Origin: a bacterium
GTDB lineage: Bacteria; CLD3; SB21
Direction of reading: 5' to 3'
NCBI GenBank assembly: GCA_019695335.1
Contig: JAIBAF010000020.1
Location: 1-54,500 of the forward strand
Length of the DNA stretch: 54,500 nucleotides
Shown piece after piece: positions 1 to 8,467 of this stretch. The notes under the pieces were generated by a model. The model was not told the DNA's origin. It searched no databases and worked only from the letters and a program-made list of their open reading frames with translations. Position 1 is the first letter of the stretch. Each line of letters starts with the position of its first letter. The translations under genes were made by a program, and so were the position numbers.

Positions 1-119
1 GTCAAAAGTCCGCTAATATATATAGGAAAACCTCCCATTTCAACAATTAAATTCATCGAACCTGCTTCAAACCGTATTCAAAATTTATACAGTGAACAGC
101 CCCCATTTACAATAAAATA

Positions 120-135
120 ACCCAAACGGGTCATA
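120..135 (+). promoter_or_regulatory. Operator-like dyad copy 1
   Basis: The sequence ACCCAAACGGGTCATA contains the perfect dyad ACCC-AAAC-GGGT. It is directly followed by copy 2 in inverted orientation, so the two form a larger palindrome of about 30 bp. No regulator gene for it is recognisable nearby. Confidence 0.5.
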
Positions 136-150
136 CCTGTTTAGGGTATG
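135..150 (-). promoter_or_regulatory. Operator-like dyad copy 2 (inverted)
   Basis: Read on the minus strand this is CATACCCTAAACAGGT, the same element with one extra base in the centre. It abuts copy 1 head to head. Confidence 0.4.
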
Positions 151-198
151 AAATTTTTAATTTTATATTAAATGGGTTATATAGTTGTTATTGATTTG

Positions 199-210
199 AC
201 CCAAACAGGT
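199..210 (+). promoter_or_regulatory. Operator-like dyad copy 3
   Basis: ACCCAAACAGGT lies 9 bases upstream of the -35 hexamer of the receptor promoter. It differs from copy 1 at one position. A partial copy (GGGTTATAT, 174-182) lies between copies 2 and 3. Confidence 0.45.
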
Positions 211-219
211 AGAAAATGC

Positions 220-248
220 TTGACATTTGCACAAACGGGTCATATATT
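220..248 (+). promoter_or_regulatory. Promoter of the TonB receptor operon, with operator copy 4 in its spacer
   Basis: The -35 TTGACA (220-225) and the -10 TATATT (243-248) are separated by exactly 17 bases, a near-consensus sigma70-type promoter. Operator copy 4 (CACAAACGGGTCATAT, 230-245) fills the spacer and overlaps the -10, the classical position for a repressor site. Transcription would start near 255, giving a leader of about 300 nt. The promoter call rests on hexamer match and spacing only. Confidence 0.6.
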
Positions 249-557
249 GATCCCGCTAACACACAATATCGCAATATAGTTACCAATCAGCCGTCCTAGG
301 CTTTGAATATTGCAATAAGGGTAAAACAAACTCATTTCTTAAAAAAGACCATAAGCTGATCAAAATTTACACATGTTAAGTGTGTCAATTTCTTTCATTT
401 TAGTTTTTTCTCATCCTAGACAGTAAAGTTTCTTTCGCATTTAAAAAATTTGTTAGGCTTTAAACAAAAGTAAAGGAGGCAAAGACAGTAATTTGTTACG
501 ACTTCTTTTCCATTCCTATCTAATTAACTCTCGTCATCAAATCTAAGGAGGAACTCT

Positions 558-3512
558 ATGTTCACGAGTACATGCAGAAGACTACTATTGCTGTTGGCAG
601 TGGCAGTTTTTGTTCCTGTTCAATTGTTCGCCGGCACGAACGGTAAAATTACCGGGATGGTCAAGGACAAAGAAACGGGCGATGCCCTTCCGGGTGTGAA
701 TATCATTCTGGAAGGAACAACGATGGGTGCTGCGACCAACGCACAAGGCGAGTTTAGCATTATCAACGTGCCGGCGGGTGTTTATACCGTCAGTACGAGC
801 ATGATTGGTTATACAAAAGTTACTAAACAAAATGTCCGCGTATTACCGGACTTCACAACCCGTTTGGATTTCGATTTGAGCGCAACAGAGTTGGGCGGTG
901 AAGAAGTGGTGATCGTAGCGGAACGTCCACTGATCCAAAAAGATCAGACAATGACCATGACGGTAACATCATCCGAAGAAATCAAGAACCTGCCGGTCCG
1001 CGGTTTCCAGGCGGCAGCTAATCTCGGGGTTGGCATCACCATTCAATCCAATGTGAGAAATTTGGACGGTGGAACCGGTAACGTGAGCGTACGCGGTGGT
1101 CGTCCTAATGAAACCGGTGTTTATATGGACGGTTTCCAACAAAACAATCTTTTGACCGGCATTGCAAACGCGACTGTACCTAACGGTGCAGTGGAAGAAG
1201 TCTTAGTTATTACTGGTGGTTTCGATGCCGAATACGGCCGTAACCAGTCAGGAATTATCCAGGTAACGACTAAATCCGGCGGAACCCGTTATTCCGGTAA
1301 TGTCGAGTGGAATGGCGATCCGGGTGGATTAGGTGTTGCCGAATCATACGGCTACAATGTGTTCAGCGGCGGTATCGGTGGTCCGATCATTCCCGGTAAC
1401 AATAAGATTCGTTTTTATGTTTCAGCAGAAGGCCGCAATATTAAAGATGCGGAACCGAGTATTACTGGACATCCTGTTTTCGAGCTTTCTGATGTCGGAC
1501 TTGTCAACGAGCAAGCCGGAGCCATGGATACGGTATTATGGGATGTGAACAGCAACGGTAAAATCAAATTCAAACAAGGCGCTCGTCCTTCCCGAGGAGC
1601 CGGTATTGGCATGAACAGTGATCGCGGCTATAATCTTCAAGGTAAATTGACCTTTGATGTTATTGCCAATCGTCTTCGTGTGGATTTGTCAGGTAACTAT
1701 TCTCAAACTTATCGCCGAAGCTTTACAATGGCCCGCGTACTAAATCCGGATCAACAATTATTACGCGACATAAACAACTTGAATGTTGGCGGTATTGCCA
1801 CATACACAATTAACGACCGGAGTTTCTTAGATTTCGGTGTTAATGGATATGTCAGTAAACGCCGTCTTATGAATGACCGATTTAAATGGAGTGGTCTCGA
1901 ATTATATTCAAATGCTCAAACGGGTAATACAGGTTCTTCGTCATTTTATGGTGATAATTTGCTGAATGATATTGGCCGTGGAGCTTTGAATTATCGTTCG
2001 GATGAAGATAAGTATCTTGCATTTAAATCCAATTATACAAATCAGATCAATAAGAATCATCAGATCAAAGCCGGTGTCGATTATTTCTACCACTGGGTAA
2101 GATTACTGAATATTCTTGACGTTGATAATCCGATCGGTGGCTCGAATGACAATATTGGTTATATCGTAAATTCCAATTACAAACCGGTTAAGATCGGTAA
2201 AGACGATTTAGAAAATAAAATTCTCGGTCCGGCCAATCCAACCAGTTTTTCGGCCTATTTACAGGACAAATTAGAATATGAAGGACTGGTCATTCGCGGA
2301 GGACTTCGCTACGACTTATTTGATCCGGGAGCCAAACGGCTGAAAGATCAATCGGACCCGACGGGTCAGTATGATGCCAATCAAGCCGGTAAGTTTACCG
2401 ATAAAAACGGTATCAATGGTTATCAAGCCAATACGACTGACAGATTATGGGCTGGTAATTTAGGACCCGAGGATTATGAAAGTGCGGAAGTCGATCATAA
2501 GATCAGCCCTCGTTTCAGTGTCAGCTTCCCGGTGTCTGAAAAGACTCAGTTCCGTTTAAGCTACGGTAAATTCTTTCAACAACCGAATTTACAGAATTTG
2601 TATGTGAGCCCTGATTTCTTGGAAAGACAATCACTGGCTCCTCCTTTTGCAACCACAGTCGGCAATCCCAATCTGAAAGCTGAAAAGAGCACACAATACG
2701 AAGTGGGTGTGAGAAGGGCTTTGAGTGATAACGTCGCTATCGATGTTAATGCTTATTACAAAGATATTCAGGATCTGATCAATTCCAGAGCGATTTCGTC
2801 CAGGCCAAATGGTCTTATTATGAGCGGCAATACGGATGAAGGCGTTATTCAAGGTGTCAACATTGCTTTTGAAGTTCGTCGCGTATCGAAATTCTCCGGA
2901 CGCTTGAACTACACGTTCCAATCGGCTCGTGGTACAGGTTCAGGTGAAAACTCTGGTTTCCGTGCTTCCTGGCTGGGTTATTCGGATGCCAAATTCAACG
3001 CACCGCTTAATTTCGATCAAACGCATAACATCAATGCGACGCTTGATATCCGTAACTCCAAAGGCGAAGGTCCGGAATTGGGCGGTCAGAAGGTATTGGA
3101 GAATGCCGGCATTAATTTCTTAGTCAATGCCGGAAGCGGTTTGCCGTTTACTCCGACGGAAGTAGTGCCGGTTCAGGTTTTCGGTGTGCCCCAAGGTAAG
3201 GTGGTCGGCCGCCGTAATTCCCAGCGCCAGCCGTGGACATTCCGCATTGATATGAAAGCGGATAAGACGGTTTATTTTGGCAGTAACATGAGTATGAATG
3301 TGTATGTTCAAGTATTGAATCTGCTTGATCGTAAGAATATTCTGACGGTGTATACGGCTACAGGTTTGGCTGACGACAACGGTTTCTTGGATTCGCCGGG
3401 TGGACAGAATTTGAACCAACGCCAGTTGCTTGAGTATCAGGTCAATTTCCGTGATGGTTTAAGCTATGATACACCACGTCAGGCTCGCTTAGGAGTTATT
3501 TTCAATTTCTAA
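558..3512 (+). CDS. TonB-dependent outer-membrane receptor with carboxypeptidase-regulatory-like N-terminus
   Basis: This is a 984-aa outer-membrane transporter that would import a large or scarce substrate using TonB-ExbBD energy; the substrate is unknown. A signal peptide (residues 1 to about 25, ending LFAG) is followed by a carboxypeptidase regulatory-like beta-sandwich (about 28-105, with the GxVxDxxTGxxLPGVNI pattern), then a plug domain (about 115-240, with NVSVRGGRPNE and DAEYGRNQSG). A long beta-barrel follows and ends in the aromatic FNF typical of outer-membrane proteins. The start at 558 has an ideal AAGGAGGA site (545-552). It lacks a neighbouring SusD-type lipoprotein, so it is not a standard SusCD pair. 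The next two genes encode a giant secreted protein and a PorV-like protein, with gaps of 66 and about 80 bases, so the three are probably one operon. Confidence 0.93.
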   Translation: MFTSTCRRLLLLLAVAVFVPVQLFAGTNGKITGMVKDKETGDALPGVNIILEGTTMGAATNAQGEFSIINVPAGVYTVSTSMIGYTKVTKQNVRVLPDFTTRLDFDLSATELGGEEVVIVAERPLIQKDQTMTMTVTSSEEIKNLPVRGFQAAANLGVGITIQSNVRNLDGGTGNVSVRGGRPNETGVYMDGFQQNNLLTGIANATVPNGAVEEVLVITGGFDAEYGRNQSGIIQVTTKSGGTRYSGNVEWNGDPGGLGVAESYGYNVFSGGIGGPIIPGNNKIRFYVSAEGRNIKDAEPSITGHPVFELSDVGLVNEQAGAMDTVLWDVNSNGKIKFKQGARPSRGAGIGMNSDRGYNLQGKLTFDVIANRLRVDLSGNYSQTYRRSFTMARVLNPDQQLLRDINNLNVGGIATYTINDRSFLDFGVNGYVSKRRLMNDRFKWSGLELYSNAQTGNTGSSSFYGDNLLNDIGRGALNYRSDEDKYLAFKSNYTNQINKNHQIKAGVDYFYHWVRLLNILDVDNPIGGSNDNIGYIVNSNYKPVKIGKDDLENKILGPANPTSFSAYLQDKLEYEGLVIRGGLRYDLFDPGAKRLKDQSDPTGQYDANQAGKFTDKNGINGYQANTTDRLWAGNLGPEDYESAEVDHKISPRFSVSFPVSEKTQFRLSYGKFFQQPNLQNLYVSPDFLERQSLAPPFATTVGNPNLKAEKSTQYEVGVRRALSDNVAIDVNAYYKDIQDLINSRAISSRPNGLIMSGNTDEGVIQGVNIAFEVRRVSKFSGRLNYTFQSARGTGSGENSGFRASWLGYSDAKFNAPLNFDQTHNINATLDIRNSKGEGPELGGQKVLENAGINFLVNAGSGLPFTPTEVVPVQVFGVPQGKVVGRRNSQRQPWTFRIDMKADKTVYFGSNMSMNVYVQVLNLLDRKNILTVYTATGLADDNGFLDSPGGQNLNQRQLLEYQVNFRDGLSYDTPRQARLGVIFNF

Positions 3513-3578
3513 TTCCGGATGTAACCGGATTACTTAAGAAAAGAGACTTAAGGATAAATAAAACGGAGTTGTAATTAT

Positions 3579-6500
3579 ATGAATAAGAGAAAAATATTCG
3601 CTATCGCGGGTATCCTGACGGTCATGGCGATCAGCCTGATGTATATATCGTTGGGTGTAGCCCGTGAAGATTCGAAATCACGGCTGAAAGCCCGGATCAA
3701 AAAACCGGATATTGTAGATGCCTTATATGTAGGCTACAATAACTGGAGTTACGTGATGAGAAATCAAGGATCATATTTCTATGATTCTCCGGATTTGGAT
3801 GATAATAACAATAATGCCGGTGGAGAATTTCCACGCGGATCGGGCCGTACGATTGTGTATGCGGCCGGTTTGTATGTGGCGGCTCCTAAAAACGGCGTCA
3901 ATAAGGTTTGTAGTGAGGTTGAGTTCTCAGCCGAATATCAACCGGGTCATATTTTAAATTCGAATGTTCCGTTTGCTTCACTGCAGGCGGAAGATCCGGC
4001 GTTGCCGACCAATAAGGTGTATGTGATTGACAAGGACAACCAAGGCGAAGGTGAAGATGCCGCCCGTTTAGCGGACTGGACAGCCTGGCCGGGCCTTCGG
4101 GATGTCTCCAATACTCCTGCGCTCATTGCCGATGCTCAGACTTGGGCGGTGTTCAATGATCTGGATTTAGATCTGAGCCAGGAAGCAATTGCCACCAGTC
4201 CCGATCCGGGATTGGGCTTGGAAGTAACGTTAGAGTCGTATGCGATCAATGAAGGTTCGCTGGCAGATGTGGTGTTCATTAAAATGATCATCGCAAATAA
4301 GACTAATGTCAATTACGATAGTTCTTATATTGGTTTGTGGATGGATGCTGATGTCAATAATTCCGGTAATGATATTGTCGGTATAGATACCGTTGCCGGA
4401 CTCGGATTCGTCTATGATTCCGAAAACGAGCCTTTCCCGGCTGCAACGGGATTTGATTTCTTCCAGGGTCCCGTGGTCGATACGGCAGCCGTTTCAGTTG
4501 AATTACGTCAGAAGTTTGGTGCGAATAAGACGGTGCTGACTTATAATCCGGCAGTTAATCGTTATGAAGTGACGAATCTGCCCGGCAACCAGATATGGCT
4601 CGGTGCGACGTCATTTAACACGTATGCTAATGGAACCGATCCGCATGCCAATTTTGAGCGATATAATTTGCTGGCCGGTTTGACGAAAGCCGGAGCTCCT
4701 AAAACCGGAACAGGTGAAAACTATAAGTATGCCTTCCCCGGCAATCCTCTGACTCAACAAGGCACTGCCAATGTGGCCAGCGCACTGGATAGGAATGATC
4801 AGCGTATTCTGCACGGTTGCGGACCATTCAGAATTGAGGCCAATTCAGCTCAGACTATATGGGCAGGCGTGATCGGCGGAGAAGGTGCAAACCGTCTGGC
4901 GGCTTTTGCCGTAATGAAAACGGTAGACAGTTATGCGCAAACAATTTTCAACGCGGGCTTGGTATTCCCGCGAGCCCCGGCAGTGCCGGCTATGTCTGTG
5001 GCTGCAGGCGATGGCAAAGTCGATATATCCTGGAATAATGCTGCAGAATATTCTGTCGACAATTTCGGACAATTGGCCGGTTTATCGGGTCCTGCGTTCT
5101 CAGCCAATTATCGTTCGAATGATTTTCAAGGATATCGTGTTTACAAAAGTCTGACGGGACTCTCGGGCAGCTATGACATGATAGCTGAATATGATTTAAT
5201 TGACGGCCGGGTTAGCCAATCCAATGCATTCATTGATGATAACGGATATTTACGTATCGAAGAAGTGGTATTTGGCACAGACAACGGATTGAAATATAGC
5301 TATACCGATCATGATGTGGTGAATGGTCGCCGGTATTACTATGCCGTTACATCGTATGATGCACAGCCGTATATCGGTTCGACAGGAAGCCCAGTGGTCG
5401 GTCCCGGCGGTGCCGCCATTCCTGGCCCGCTCGGATTGCCGATTACATTGGAGACGGCTCAGAGTGCAAACGTCACTTCCGTTGTACCAAGTCCGGTTCG
5501 TACTTCGGTTGCTGAAGCCCAAGTGGATAGTTTTGTTCATGTGGCCGGCGGCAGCGACGGTTTGATCGAATATGAGATTGTTGATTATGGAGCTGTCACG
5601 AATACGGACATTACCATTGAATTTTACAAGATACCCGATTCAACACTCAGCGGAAAAGATCTTGTAGGTTATGGAGCCAGTACGACGGCATACCGTGTTA
5701 TCAAAAATGGTATTCAGGTTAAGTTTTCAAATAAGCTTGACAATCCCAGCACATTTTATGATGCCAATGGTGACGGTATTTTTAATGGCACGGATGAAGT
5801 TCTAGATGACAGTTATTTTGCAACAACCATTGCTGTCAAAGACAACGATCTGAGTGATGAACAGTTTTATATCATTGACGGGATAATGGTTAAGGTCTAT
5901 GCTCCGCCGGCTTTCTTCAAGTCGGTAGAATATCAGCCGGGTCCTCAATATACAGCTGCCAATATGGATACAGCATGGTTTACCGGCCATTGGGATGGTC
6001 AGTTTGGCGATCAGGAATATGAAGATCTCGGTATCGGAGATGCTGATCATGGTTTCACGCCATATGTAGTCAATTACGGCGGTCCACCGAACAATGCAGG
6101 TGGAGCGGAATTCAATCGTAATCTACGTATTGTGTTTAGCCGTAATTCTGCCGAGTGGTCATATTCATACAGTACCAGCGGCGGCAGCGGAAATATGGTT
6201 AACTATGTCCGTGTACCATTCCGGGTGTTTGAGGTAGATCCGTCGGATGGTAATGCAACGCCCAGACAATTGAATATCGTTACACGCGATCGGAATACGG
6301 CGGGTGCTAACTCGCGTGGATTTGGTTTGTATACCGGTGGATTTACCAATGATCCATTGGATGATGGATTAGGCCCTCAGACACGCGGTTATTTCTTCAT
6401 TGATACGACGACGTATGATTTAGGAGCCAAGACCGGTCATTATGGAGCATTGGCTGGTGGAGAAAAGTTGAACGGTGTGGGCTTATTTGCAGGCCATGTC

Positions 6501-7151
6501 TATGCTGTATGGACGCCGGCACCAAGAGTGATTTCGAGTCTGGCCTCTACCGCAATGGACGGCGTGGAGTGGAATGAATTCTGTCGCACTACGATAGTAG
6601 GAACGTCCTATGATGCCACGACACAGAATACAGTTTATACCCAATTGCCGGACGAGGGTACGATTGAGATGATCGTTAATCACCCGTACACATCGGTCGA
6701 TCGGTATACGTTGTATACGTCTGGAATGAATGCAGCGCCGAAGGCTACAGTGAAGAAATCGATGAAAGACATCAAAGTTGTTCCGAATCCGTATTATGCC
6801 CGTGCAACGACGTATCAGTCAAATTTATTCAACAAGACGATCAAGTTCATGAACCTACCGGATGTAGCGACGATCAAGGTTTTCACGGTTGCGGGAGACT
6901 TGGTGACGATTATTAATCACAATTCGACGTCGAATAATGACCGTCGTAACACCAATCCGCTGAATCTGGCTGGTACAGTATCGGCGGGATATACGTCAAC
7001 AGAGCAGTGGAACTTGAAGAACGAAGGTGGTAAATTCGTGGCGAGCGGTATGTATATTGCCTTGATCGAAGCGCCGGGCGTTGGCAAGACGACGGTGAAG
7101 TTTGCTGTGATACAGGAAGCCACTACAATTAACGGACCGGATGTACGATAA
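3579..7151 (+). CDS. Giant secreted surface protein with fibronectin III-like domain and FlgD-like C-terminus
   Basis: This is a 1,190-aa exported protein of unknown function. It has an N-terminal signal sequence (about residues 1-28) and a large beta-rich body. A fibronectin III-like segment lies near 460-620, and one loop (DANGDGIFNGTDE) resembles an EF-hand/dockerin calcium loop. The C-terminal domain carries VVPNPYY and ends in an FlgD-like fold (ASGMYIALIE then KTTVKFAVIQ), a cell-surface sorting type common in FCB-group secreted proteins. It differs from the FPNPFN domains found elsewhere in this window, and about ten residues follow the fold. It is paralogous over its whole length to the protein at 8468. 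GGAG (3565-3568) supports the start. It is likely co-transcribed with the upstream TonB receptor and the downstream PorV-like gene, which suggests a surface partner of the receptor. That role is inferred. Confidence 0.85.
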   Translation: MNKRKIFAIAGILTVMAISLMYISLGVAREDSKSRLKARIKKPDIVDALYVGYNNWSYVMRNQGSYFYDSPDLDDNNNNAGGEFPRGSGRTIVYAAGLYVAAPKNGVNKVCSEVEFSAEYQPGHILNSNVPFASLQAEDPALPTNKVYVIDKDNQGEGEDAARLADWTAWPGLRDVSNTPALIADAQTWAVFNDLDLDLSQEAIATSPDPGLGLEVTLESYAINEGSLADVVFIKMIIANKTNVNYDSSYIGLWMDADVNNSGNDIVGIDTVAGLGFVYDSENEPFPAATGFDFFQGPVVDTAAVSVELRQKFGANKTVLTYNPAVNRYEVTNLPGNQIWLGATSFNTYANGTDPHANFERYNLLAGLTKAGAPKTGTGENYKYAFPGNPLTQQGTANVASALDRNDQRILHGCGPFRIEANSAQTIWAGVIGGEGANRLAAFAVMKTVDSYAQTIFNAGLVFPRAPAVPAMSVAAGDGKVDISWNNAAEYSVDNFGQLAGLSGPAFSANYRSNDFQGYRVYKSLTGLSGSYDMIAEYDLIDGRVSQSNAFIDDNGYLRIEEVVFGTDNGLKYSYTDHDVVNGRRYYYAVTSYDAQPYIGSTGSPVVGPGGAAIPGPLGLPITLETAQSANVTSVVPSPVRTSVAEAQVDSFVHVAGGSDGLIEYEIVDYGAVTNTDITIEFYKIPDSTLSGKDLVGYGASTTAYRVIKNGIQVKFSNKLDNPSTFYDANGDGIFNGTDEVLDDSYFATTIAVKDNDLSDEQFYIIDGIMVKVYAPPAFFKSVEYQPGPQYTAANMDTAWFTGHWDGQFGDQEYEDLGIGDADHGFTPYVVNYGGPPNNAGGAEFNRNLRIVFSRNSAEWSYSYSTSGGSGNMVNYVRVPFRVFEVDPSDGNATPRQLNIVTRDRNTAGANSRGFGLYTGGFTNDPLDDGLGPQTRGYFFIDTTTYDLGAKTGHYGALAGGEKLNGVGLFAGHVYAVWTPAPRVISSLASTAMDGVEWNEFCRTTIVGTSYDATTQNTVYTQLPDEGTIEMIVNHPYTSVDRYTLYTSGMNAAPKATVKKSMKDIKVVPNPYYARATTYQSNLFNKTIKFMNLPDVATIKVFTVAGDLVTIINHNSTSNNDRRNTNPLNLAGTVSAGYTSTEQWNLKNEGGKFVASGMYIALIEAPGVGKTTVKFAVIQEATTINGPDVR

Positions 7152-7166
7152 AATTAAGTCGATAGC

Positions 7167-7194
7167 CGGGGAGCTTTTTTAGAAAGGCTCCCCG
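7167..7194 (+). other. Intergenic stem-loop between the giant protein gene and the PorV-like gene
   Basis: CGGGGAGC (7167-7174) pairs perfectly with GCTCCCCG (7187-7194) over a 12-nt loop. It is not followed by a T-run, so it is more likely an mRNA stabiliser or processing stem than a full terminator. Confidence 0.5.
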
Positions 7195-7230
7195 ATGGTA
7201 TCGCATAAAATTTTTCAAGGAGACAATCAT

Positions 7231-8250
7231 ATGAGAAAGATCTTATCCATACTGATGATAGCGTTATATGCTATCACTGTACAGGCCGGTGAAGAGAAAC
7301 GCGGAGAGGCCGGCTTCATGTTTTTGAAGGTTCCGATGGGCGCCCGGGAGGTTGGTATGGGCATGAACGGTCTGACGACGACCAGTGGCGCTAATGCGAT
7401 ATACTGGAACCCGGCGAATATATCGTCGGCGGATCGGGCAACGTTTTCGTTTTCGTATTTGAATCACTTTGCTGGTATCAGCTCAAACTATGCTGCGGTG
7501 TCGTTTCCGTATGCGGAAGCGGGCGTGTTTGCGATATCGTTCAACTACTTGAGTTACGGAGATATCGAAAAGACAACGGAAGCGAGTCCGGGAGGGAATA
7601 TCGGATTTTATTCACCGTATGAACTGGCGTTAGGTTTTTCGTATTCGAAACAGATCACGGACCGTGTGAGCGGTGGTTTGACGGTGAAGTTCATCAATTC
7701 GAAGATCGACCTGGTATCGGCCAGTGGAGTGAGCTTCGATTTTGGTTTTACGTATAACACGGGTTACCGTGGACTGAAGCTGGGCTTTGCGGCGACGAAT
7801 ATCGGTCCGCAGGCCAAGTATGATGGCGACGGTCTTACGCGCGAAATCGTTGATGCTTCAGGTTCGACGTCCTTTTTAAAATTCGATTCTGAGCCGTTTG
7901 AATTACCGGCGGCGGTGAATTTTGGAGCGAGCATGGAGTTGTATCGCAATGAACAGAATTCGATCACAGGTTTACTGGAGCAGAACATCAACAGCTTCCA
8001 GGCGAGTCGTACGAATCTGGGCTTTGAGTATGGGTTCCAGAACATGGTGTTTGCCCGTATGGGATACACGTCGACGTTGAAGAAAGACCGGGATTACAAG
8101 ACAGGTAAAGCATCGACGGCGGGCTTGACGTTCGGCGGCGGTATTGACTATAAGTTCAATGACAATCTCGGTGTCACGGTTGATTACGGTTATCTTGATA
8201 TGGGGCAACTTGATGCAACCCATCGTTTTACAGTTGGTATTAAATTCTAA
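7231..8250 (+). CDS. PorV/PorQ-family outer-membrane protein
   Basis: This is a 339-aa outer-membrane beta-barrel of the FadL-like PorV/PorQ family. In T9SS organisms PorV takes cargo from the translocon to the attachment complex. A signal peptide (MRKILSILMIALYAITVQAG) is followed by the family hallmark GAREVGMGMNGLTTTSGANA and YWNPANI, then repeated amphipathic strands ending in VGIKF. I chose the ATG at 7231 because AAGGAGA (7217-7223) lies just before it; an in-frame start at 7195 would put 12 extra residues before the signal peptide and overlap the stem-loop. Its place after a TonB receptor and a secreted giant suggests a dedicated secretion partner for this locus, but the family also includes proteins with no proven T9SS role. 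No other T9SS machinery gene is visible in the window. Confidence 0.88.
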   Translation: MRKILSILMIALYAITVQAGEEKRGEAGFMFLKVPMGAREVGMGMNGLTTTSGANAIYWNPANISSADRATFSFSYLNHFAGISSNYAAVSFPYAEAGVFAISFNYLSYGDIEKTTEASPGGNIGFYSPYELALGFSYSKQITDRVSGGLTVKFINSKIDLVSASGVSFDFGFTYNTGYRGLKLGFAATNIGPQAKYDGDGLTREIVDASGSTSFLKFDSEPFELPAAVNFGASMELYRNEQNSITGLLEQNINSFQASRTNLGFEYGFQNMVFARMGYTSTLKKDRDYKTGKASTAGLTFGGGIDYKFNDNLGVTVDYGYLDMGQLDATHRFTVGIKF

Positions 8251-8280
8251 AATGCTGTGAAGTTGCTTGCTTGATTATGA

Positions 8281-8310
8281 AGCCCGCTCTTTAGAGCGGG
8301 CTTTTTTTTT
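8281..8310 (+). terminator. Rho-independent terminator of the receptor operon
   Basis: The stem AGCCCGCTC / GAGCGGGCT closes on a short loop and is followed by nine or more T residues. It separates the first three genes from the paralogue at 8468, which therefore needs its own promoter. Confidence 0.9.
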
Positions 8311-8467
8311 AAAAAAAATATATTTAAACTCCATCTCAAATAACTTACACTTTTTCATGTAATTTTTTACAGGTTGAAAAGTACTATTTCAATATATTCT
8401 ATATACAGCAAGCCGAATGCTGAGATCTGAATTGCTTGCGACCGTTCCACATAAGATCGGAGGGGAT

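Larger units (their letters stand above)
1..557 (+). promoter_or_regulatory. Regulatory and leader region of the TonB receptor operon
   Basis: This 557-base stretch has no credible gene. It holds four clear copies (plus one partial) of a short ACCC-N4-GGGT dyad between 120 and 245, a strong sigma70-type promoter at 220-248, and about 300 nt of leader before the ATG at 558. In the leader, two similar segments (AATATCGCAATA near 266 and AATATTGCAATA near 307) could pair with each other. A strong Shine-Dalgarno-like AAAGGAGG at 472-479 is not followed by a convincing start codon at normal spacing. Confidence 0.6.

Noticed and set aside
472-546. Possible leader peptide of 17 codons from TTG 493 after AAAGGAGG
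   Set aside because: The distance from the ribosome site is about 13 bases, the start is TTG, and the peptide has no amino-acid bias that would suggest attenuation.
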